Assembly (NCBI GenBank): GCA_045541255.1
Contig: JAZQIU010000028.1
Location: 1 to 11,655, forward strand
Length of the DNA stretch: 11,655 nt
DNA from: UMGS1124 sp045541255
GTDB taxonomy: Bacteria; Bacillota_I; Bacilli_A; RF39; UBA660
Reading direction: 5' to 3'
Position 1 is the stretch's first letter. Each line of letters begins with the position of its first letter. The notes below the pieces were generated by a model, which ran no database searches, was not told the DNA's origin, and saw nothing but the letters and a program-made list of their open reading frames with translations. Below, piece by piece: positions 6,868-11,655 of the stretch. Position numbers and translations under genes: made by a program.

Positions 6868-7329
6868 CTACCTTTCCATACTTATTTTTTGTATTCTTTT
6901 ACTTCTGTTTTTTTCTTCTTTTATCATTTCACTTATTAATTTACATTTTTGATTAGCAACAGCCCACTCTGCTTTGCAATCTTCTCTTGGTGCAGTCATT
7001 AAATAATTTTTTGAATATACAAACAAATTATAATTAAGTTGGTCTTGTATTTCTAAAAGCAAACTTAATCTTGATATTTTTGATGTATAATTTTGTATCA
7101 TATAATCTTCTATATTCTCTTTAATATTTTTATTATTTAAAGATATTTGTTCTATATATTCTCTTTGATTAAATTTATCTTTAGATTCATATATAAAAAC
7201 AATAGACTCATCAATGTTATCATCATTAAAATCATCTACTTCGCAAATATAATTTCCAAATTTAAAAAGAGAACCCATTTCTATATCTGAATTCTCATTT
7301 ACATTATTATAATCTTTATTATCTTTCAT
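6868..7329 (-). CDS. Soluble operon protein, unrecognised, 153 aa
   Basis: The start ATG 7329 overlaps the end of the 302-aa gene by 11 nt, with GGAG upstream inside that gene. No membrane segment or signal peptide is visible. Residues 20-65 look like a small beta-containing domain (LFKFGNYICEVDDF, ESIVFIYESKD); residues 80-145 look helical, with TAPREDCKAEWAVANQKCK at 112-130 as the most distinctive stretch, and the tail is basic. I do not recognise a family. Its last codons (MER then TAG) overlap the ribosome binding site of the next gene, showing tight packing within the conjugation operon. A cytoplasmic accessory or regulatory role is possible but unsupported by any motif. Confidence 0.75.
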   Translation of the reverse strand: MKDNKDYNNVNENSDIEMGSLFKFGNYICEVDDFNDDNIDESIVFIYESKDKFNQREYIEQISLNNKNIKENIEDYMIQNYTSKISRLSLLLEIQDQLNYNLFVYSKNYLMTAPREDCKAEWAVANQKCKLISEMIKEEKNRSKRIQKISMER

Positions 7330-8227
7330 AATCTCTACTCCTACTTAAATTACGATCATCATTGAAACAAGTTTCTAAATCTCCATAACCCACTATCTTA
7401 TACTCTGGTTTATAATCTTTGAGTTCTTCCTTCGTTGAATAACCATCCTTTAATAAATATTCCATATCATTTAAATCCACAATATCTTCTAGCTTATATT
7501 TTTTTATTTCACCATATAATACATCTAAATCTTCTTTTGTATATTCATCAGCATATTGTTCTTTCCAATCATTAAAATCTATATGACACATTTTAGAATG
7601 TGAATTGCATACTGTATCATAAATCGCTTGTAGTAATTTTGAACACTTTGATATTTTAGGTAAATATACATACTTTTCCCAATCATCTTTTATTAAAGTT
7701 TTTATTTCATTGTTTGGATGTTGCAAGTTTTCTATTTCATAAAGGTTAAATCTTGCAATAATATTACTTTTTTCTCTTCCATTTATAGAAATAATTGCAT
7801 TACATCTCATATCCCCAAAATCACTTTTCCAAACATTCAATAACTTTACATTTACACTTTTTTTGATTTCTTCTTTAACTTCTTCTAGTTCATTTTCATC
7901 AATAATTTTATAATTTTTAGTATCTTCTTCTGTTTGAACTTTGATAAGTCTTTCTATGATATCTGCTCTAACATCTTTATCACATTTATCTAAAAACTCT
8001 CCAATAGTTGTTAATATAGGAGTCATATTTTCAATAGGATATTTATAAACTTTTAAATTACACTTATGTTCCATACTCCTACTCATATCTACTATAAAAT
8101 CAGGTAAATCTTTATACCTAACAACAACTTCATCTATACCATTATCTGCATACACCAATTTTTCTTCATTTAACAAAAGTTTTTTTATTTCATTTTTATT
8201 ATAAAATTCAAATTTCTTTTCACTCAT
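7319..8227 (-). CDS. Soluble operon protein, unrecognised, 302 aa, conserved-looking C-terminal motif
   Basis: The gene starts at ATG 8227 with a near-perfect AGGAGG ribosome binding site that overlaps the region just after the VirB6 stop. The 302-aa product is charged, lacks membrane spans, and appears to have an N-terminal helical part (1-110), a middle part around 125-165 with strand-like stretches (RCNAIISINGREKSNIIARF), and a C-terminal part ending in YSTKEELK and IVGYGDLETCFNDDR (278-292), which looks like a conserved motif. Six cysteines are scattered through it. I recall proteins of this kind in Firmicute conjugative elements as hypotheticals, but cannot name the family or function. 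Its place between VirB6 and PrgI suggests an element-specific accessory of transfer or host adaptation. Confidence 0.77.
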   Translation of the reverse strand: MSEKKFEFYNKNEIKKLLLNEEKLVYADNGIDEVVVRYKDLPDFIVDMSRSMEHKCNLKVYKYPIENMTPILTTIGEFLDKCDKDVRADIIERLIKVQTEEDTKNYKIIDENELEEVKEEIKKSVNVKLLNVWKSDFGDMRCNAIISINGREKSNIIARFNLYEIENLQHPNNEIKTLIKDDWEKYVYLPKISKCSKLLQAIYDTVCNSHSKMCHIDFNDWKEQYADEYTKEDLDVLYGEIKKYKLEDIVDLNDMEYLLKDGYSTKEELKDYKPEYKIVGYGDLETCFNDDRNLSRSRDYER

Positions 8228-8236
8228 ATTTTCCTC

Positions 8237-9079
8237 CTATAATCCCATCATTTCTCTAACTATTCTATCTGCCATTTTAACTGTTCCAACTAAAACAAGC
8301 ATATTGAATATCAATTCTCCTATATACTTCCATACCATAGTAACTGCAGCTGCACTCGTATCAACAACAGGTGGAGATGCTGCAAAAAGAGAGAAGATAA
8401 TACAGCCTAAAACTATAATTGCACCCTCCAAACATACTGCAGTAAATGATTTTATAAAACTCTTACCAACTTGACTTGTTGGCTCTCCTGCAAATGTTGA
8501 TAAAGGGATTGGTGCTATTGCAGTATATAAATACATTTTGAAGAATCTACCATAAACAGTTAATATCATAATAAATGATAAAACAGTAACAAATAATCCA
8601 CCTATTAAGGTTACTGCCCATAATGGAATACTTGCTAAAAATCCTGTATTCTCTATTGCAGTTATAATCTCTGTTGGTAAGACTGTTTGTCCTGGACTAC
8701 CAAAACCTGCAGATGTAATTATTGTTGATACTACACCCTGTATTATTTTAAATATTGCTAACATTAAATCTAATCCATAAGTTACTACCATCTTTGCTAG
8801 TGCAAATCTTATAAATAATTTAAATGCTTGTTCTGGTCTTTTTATTTCTGCAAAACTTCCACAAGTTTTAACAACACCAACTACAAAGAATAAAACAAGT
8901 AATGCAAAACCTATTGCTTGTAATGCACCATGTATATTTAAAATTACATCCCATATAACTCCACCTTTGAATTGTTCAGGCGATTGAGTAATTAAACCCC
9001 ATATTTCAGTAATCTTACCATTCCAAGTTTCTAGTGCATTTTCTAAATTCTGTACAACCCAATTATCGCTACCAGACAT
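8237..9079 (-). CDS. VirB6/TrbL-like conjugal channel protein, CD1112 type
   Basis: This 280-aa polytopic protein starts at ATG 9079 with a full GGAGGTGAT ribosome binding site. Membrane spans appear near residues 50-71, 92-122, 150-176, 181-196, 212-234 and 252-268. The segment GRFFKMYLYTAIAPIPLSTF (177-196) is the characteristic stretch of VirB6/TrbL-like proteins in Gram-positive elements, and TVKMADRIVREMMGL at the end is also typical. The protein should form part of the DNA-transfer channel in the cytoplasmic membrane. It follows the pilin gene, which fits the usual order, but is separated from it by a terminator-like hairpin, so its mRNA level is probably lower than that of pilin. Confidence 0.88.
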   Translation of the reverse strand: MSGSDNWVVQNLENALETWNGKITEIWGLITQSPEQFKGGVIWDVILNIHGALQAIGFALLVLFFVVGVVKTCGSFAEIKRPEQAFKLFIRFALAKMVVTYGLDLMLAIFKIIQGVVSTIITSAGFGSPGQTVLPTEIITAIENTGFLASIPLWAVTLIGGLFVTVLSFIMILTVYGRFFKMYLYTAIAPIPLSTFAGEPTSQVGKSFIKSFTAVCLEGAIIVLGCIIFSLFAASPPVVDTSAAAVTMVWKYIGELIFNMLVLVGTVKMADRIVREMMGL

Positions 9080-9103
9080 TTAATCACCTCCAAAATAATT
9101 AAA

Positions 9104-9123
9104 GGGACAAGTTATCTTGCCCC
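9104..9123 (-). terminator. Terminator-like attenuating hairpin at the pilin stop codon
   Basis: On the minus strand GGGGCAAG (9123..9116, its first G being the last base of the pilin TAG) pairs with CTTGTCCC (9111..9104) around an ATAA loop: eight pairs, one of them G-U. TTTAATTATTTT follows. Because the operon continues with an obvious VirB6 gene, the hairpin is best read as a leaky terminator or mRNA 3'-end stabiliser favouring pilin expression. Confidence 0.6.
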
Positions 9124-9458
9124 TATCCCATAATTGAGTTTAAAATTACTTTTGCAAATGCAATTACCAAACCACCAACAATAGTTAATAAACTATTGGC
9201 TCTTTGACTAGGATCGTGGCTTTTTAAAGCTAGTCCAAATTGAACTAATCCAAACAATACCATAATAACTCCAACTGCTTGTACTATTTCAAATATAAAG
9301 TTTGATAAATTATTTACTACTGCTAATGGGTCTTCAGCAGCATAAACACTTGGAGTTGTAATAGATATAAATGTACCTATACAAACTAATATAGTACTTA
9401 CCTTTCTAAACTTTTTTAATCCTCTTTCAAATTTTGTTTCTTTAATTTCCTTTTTCAT
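9123..9458 (-). CDS. VirB2-like pilin/channel small protein (Maff2-like)
   Basis: Three in-frame ATGs are close together (9476, 9467, 9458). I choose 9458 because AAAGGA lies 8 nt before it; this gives 111 residues starting MKKEIKETKF. A long basic N-region and hydrophobic core end in SVYA|AED, a likely signal cleavage near residue 35. The mature part of about 75 residues has two membrane spans joined by a short loop, FGLALKSHDPSQRANSLL, which I recognise as the Maff2/VirB2-like pattern of Tn1549-type elements. The product probably forms the pilus-like or channel subunit, needed in many copies. The start overlaps the VirD4 end by 17 nt, and a hairpin follows the stop directly. Confidence 0.85.
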   Translation of the reverse strand: MKKEIKETKFERGLKKFRKVSTILVCIGTFISITTPSVYAAEDPLAVVNNLSNFIFEIVQAVGVIMVLFGLVQFGLALKSHDPSQRANSLLTIVGGLVIAFAKVILNSIMG

Positions 9459-11265
9459 TTTCTTCATCCTTTCCATTTAAATAGTTATCCATATCTTCAC
9501 AATAGATAACTTCATAATCTTTTGCTATTTCTTCAATATCTTTGAAATTATAATTTTCAACATTATAATCAACTACTAATGAAGCAACAGAATTGTTGAT
9601 ACTTCCATGTTCGTATGCCTTTTCTTTTCCATCAGTTGTATATACAACATTTGGATGTTTTAAAATATCATATTTTAAATCTTTAACAGGTCTTTCTCCT
9701 CTTATAAAAAGAATTGCATACTTGTTATCTAACATTCGTACTTCATCAGGTGTCATTAACTCTCTACCACCAATTTGATAGTTTGTAGAATAACTGCCAC
9801 TATGTCCTGTACTCTTTCCATAAGTATTCATATCTATTGTTTCTTTTCCTAGCAATTCACTAACATACTTATGAGTGGATTGTTCGTTTCCACCTAAATA
9901 CAAAAACTCATCACAGTTACCAACTATTGACTCCCATTGTTTTTCAAACAATGCTTTTAATTGTGCTAGATTTTGTAAAATAATTGATACAGATACTTCC
10001 CTAGACCTCATTACTGATAAAATCTTGTCAAAATCATCTGGTAAACTTACATTAGCAAATTCATCCATTACAAAATGAACATGAACAGGTAATCTACCTT
10101 TGTATTTATGGTCTGCAGTATAAAATAACTGTTGAAATAATTGTGTGTATAAAATACTAACTATAAAATTAAAAGAGGTATCATTATCAGGAATAAGTGC
10201 AAATAATGCAGTTTTCTTTTCTCCTAATGTTGATAACTCTAATTCATCAGTTATAGTTAATGATGATAAACTTTGTAGATTAAACTTTTCTAATCTTGAA
10301 GCTAATGTTATTTGAATAGATTTCAATGTTTTAGCAGAGCCACTATGATAATCACGATAGTATTTAACTGCTATATGCTCTGGGTCTTTAGTTTCTAATC
10401 TATCAAATAATATATCTAATGGACTTAAATACATATCATCATCTTCTTTAACTTCTCCTGCTCTTAACATTTCCATTACCATAGTAAAGTTTTGTTCATC
10501 TTCAGGTGCTTCATATTTTAAATAGAAAACAAGAGATAACAAAAGCATACTCGCTGCAGTATCCCAAAATGGATCATTACTTTGACTACCTTTTGGAGTA
10601 GTAGATTTAAAAAGATTAGTTACTAATTTTTGAACATCATTATCATTCTTTAAATATACAAAAGGATTATAACAATGACTTTTTTCCATATTTATTAAAT
10701 CTAATACCTTAACCACATATCCATTTTTTTCAAGTAATTTTCCTGTATCTCTCAACATTTCGCCTTTAGGGTCTAATACTACAAAAGAAGTGTTACATTG
10801 CATTAAATTAATTTTGCAGTAAAACCTTGTTTTTCCTGCTCCACTTCCACCACACACCAGGGTGTTTAGATTTCTTCTATGTTTTCTACCATCTAATCCA
10901 ATACACACATTTTGAGTTAATACTTTATTCTTATATATATCAGTATTATCTTTATATTTCTTATTAACTTTTTTTGCACTACCCCATTTAGCACTGCCAT
11001 GTTCTTCTGTCTTTCTATAATTTTTTCTTGTGGATAAATAAACTCCAATACCTAAACCATAAACTAGTAAAAAAAAGAAAACAGTTTTTAAACTGTTCTC
11101 ACATAATATAATATTAAATGGATTTTCAGTAATCTTGCTAATATTATTTATAATACCTACTAAACCATCATTTAGATATGGTGCTAATAAAAGTGCTATC
11201 CATACAACAGGAATAATACCAATAATACTAAAAGTAATTATGGTATTTTTAGTATCTTCTGCCAT
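9442..11265 (-). CDS. virD4: VirD4/TraG-like type IV coupling protein ATPase
   Basis: This 607-aa coupling protein has two N-terminal membrane spans (about 8-30 and 60-78) and a cytosolic motor. Walker A is GGSGAGKT at 139-146, followed by VVLDPKGEM (162-170); Walker B is HFVMDE at 397-402 with D401-E402; ILQNLAQL (429-436) and YLGGNEQST (456-464) are typical TraG/VirD4 motifs. The segment HGSAKWGSAKKV (89-100) is also typical of this family in Firmicute elements. The protein receives the relaxase-DNA complex at the membrane and feeds it into the channel. The start ATG 11265 has GAGAGG very close upstream and overlaps the 111-aa gene by 17 nt, suggesting coupled translation. The relaxase expected to be its partner is not in the window. 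Confidence 0.95.
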   Translation of the reverse strand: MAEDTKNTIITFSIIGIIPVVWIALLLAPYLNDGLVGIINNISKITENPFNIILCENSLKTVFFFLLVYGLGIGVYLSTRKNYRKTEEHGSAKWGSAKKVNKKYKDNTDIYKNKVLTQNVCIGLDGRKHRRNLNTLVCGGSGAGKTRFYCKINLMQCNTSFVVLDPKGEMLRDTGKLLEKNGYVVKVLDLINMEKSHCYNPFVYLKNDNDVQKLVTNLFKSTTPKGSQSNDPFWDTAASMLLLSLVFYLKYEAPEDEQNFTMVMEMLRAGEVKEDDDMYLSPLDILFDRLETKDPEHIAVKYYRDYHSGSAKTLKSIQITLASRLEKFNLQSLSSLTITDELELSTLGEKKTALFALIPDNDTSFNFIVSILYTQLFQQLFYTADHKYKGRLPVHVHFVMDEFANVSLPDDFDKILSVMRSREVSVSIILQNLAQLKALFEKQWESIVGNCDEFLYLGGNEQSTHKYVSELLGKETIDMNTYGKSTGHSGSYSTNYQIGGRELMTPDEVRMLDNKYAILFIRGERPVKDLKYDILKHPNVVYTTDGKEKAYEHGSINNSVASLVVDYNVENYNFKDIEEIAKDYEVIYCEDMDNYLNGKDEENEKGN

Positions 11266-11584
11266 TACCTCTCGTTAGTGTCCTTGAAAATACTTTTTTT
11301 TTATCAGTTTCATCAATTATTTTTAATAATATTTCGTTTATCTCTGTTGGTGCTTTTTGTTCTTCTTTAATCTTATTTCTCATAGTATTCAATGAGTTAA
11401 TAACAATACCTATTTCATATCTATCAATTTCTATTTTATTTTTATTATCTATCTTTAATAAAATATCATCAATAGCACCTGTTTCTCTACCTTCTTGTTG
11501 TATAGTATCTCTCATTAAACTTAATGATTTAATTATGATTATTCTTTCATCATCATTAAATTCAAATTTAAAATAACCTTTCAT
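11249..11584 (-). CDS. Small protein with internal duplication, unrecognised, 111 aa
   Basis: The gene starts at ATG 11584 with AAAGGTAGG upstream and overlaps VirD4 by 17 nt. The soluble 111-aa product contains two copies of a helical unit about 44 residues apart: residues 14-46 (IKSLSLMRDTIQQEG, then AIDDILLKID) and 58-91 (INSLNTMRNKIKEEQ, then EINEILLKII). Matching positions include S20/S64, L21/L65, M24/M68, R25/R69, I28/I72, E31/E75, I38/I82, L42/L86 and K44/K88. Single-unit proteins of this look occur as small hypotheticals in clostridia, to my recollection. The basic tail (RTLTRGNGRRY) could bind nucleic acid or a partner. No membrane span is seen and the function is unknown; its place just before VirD4 suggests a transfer accessory. 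Confidence 0.75.
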   Translation of the reverse strand: MKGYFKFEFNDDERIIIIKSLSLMRDTIQQEGRETGAIDDILLKIDNKNKIEIDRYEIGIVINSLNTMRNKIKEEQKAPTEINEILLKIIDETDKKKVFSRTLTRGNGRRY

Positions 11585-11590
11585 CTTATC

Positions 11591-11655
11591 CTACCTTTCC
11601 ATATCTTTCTTTTTACTATCTTTTAGTTTTTCATCTAAGTATTGTCCAATATTAT
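11591..11655 (-). CDS. C-terminal end of an unidentified upstream gene (5' part beyond window)
   Basis: A minus-strand frame enters from the right edge and ends at TAG 11593..11591. The visible 20 residues include GQYLDEKLKDSKKKDMER, charged and hydrophilic. The stop codon lies inside the ribosome binding site of the 111-aa gene (GAAAGGTAGG), the same arrangement as at the end of the 153-aa gene, which supports this being a real gene end of the same operon. The product cannot be identified. Confidence 0.55.
   Translation of the reverse strand, partial: NIGQYLDEKLKDSKKKDMER

Noticed and set aside
9593..10078. Two plus-strand frames of 61 and 67 codons (9593-9778 and 9875-10078).
   Set aside because: Both are antisense to VirD4 motifs and look like shadow frames.

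Overview
The window is strongly A+T-rich (judged by eye), and every supported gene lies on the minus strand, so the biology reads from high to low coordinates. The gene families (VirD4, Maff2-like pilin, VirB6/TrbL of the CD1112 type, PrgI, VirB4, and a basic membrane-anchored peptidase protein) are those of integrative and conjugative elements of the Tn1549/CTn type in Firmicutes (Bacillota). The base composition, strong GGAGG-type ribosome binding sites and use of TGA as a stop suggest a low-GC clostridial or erysipelotrichial host with the standard bacterial code. No chromosomal marker is present, so the genus cannot be named. No relaxase, integrase or att site is seen; the window is internal to the element.

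Region 1 (11655 down to 2076) is a tightly packed type IV secretion operon: the tail of an unidentified gene, a 111-aa protein with an internal duplication, the VirD4 coupling ATPase, a VirB2-like pilin, a VirB6-like channel protein, three unrecognised soluble proteins (302, 153 and 108 aa), a 52-aa four-cysteine protein starting at TTG, PrgI (also TTG), the VirB4 ATPase, and a 540-aa membrane-anchored protein. Most junctions overlap or abut (TAATG, 11 to 26 nt overlaps), which points to translational coupling. The one clear gap, between pilin and VirB6, holds a terminator-like hairpin right at the pilin stop codon, as expected if pilin must outnumber the channel parts. The 540-aa protein has the familiar T4SS N-terminal scaffold, but its C-terminal domain looks like a C39-type cysteine peptidase instead of the usual NlpC/P60 or CHAP hydrolase.

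Region 2 (2075 to 1861) is an A/T-rich spacer with a weak terminator, long T tracts on the transcribed strand and a possible extended -10 promoter. It separates the conjugation operon from the cargo.

Region 3 (1860 down to 1) is an accessory cassette: a small exported, cysteine-free, Trp/Asn-rich protein with a very strong ribosome binding site; an intrinsic terminator 8 nt after its stop; then two overlapping (ATGA) polytopic membrane proteins resembling ABC-2 type half-permeases, the second cut by the window edge. The layout (secreted small protein, leaky terminator, permeases, and presumably an ABC ATPase beyond the left edge) resembles bacteriocin-like or antimicrobial-peptide ABC loci. 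It is the best candidate for an undescribed system here, but its function is inferred from layout only.
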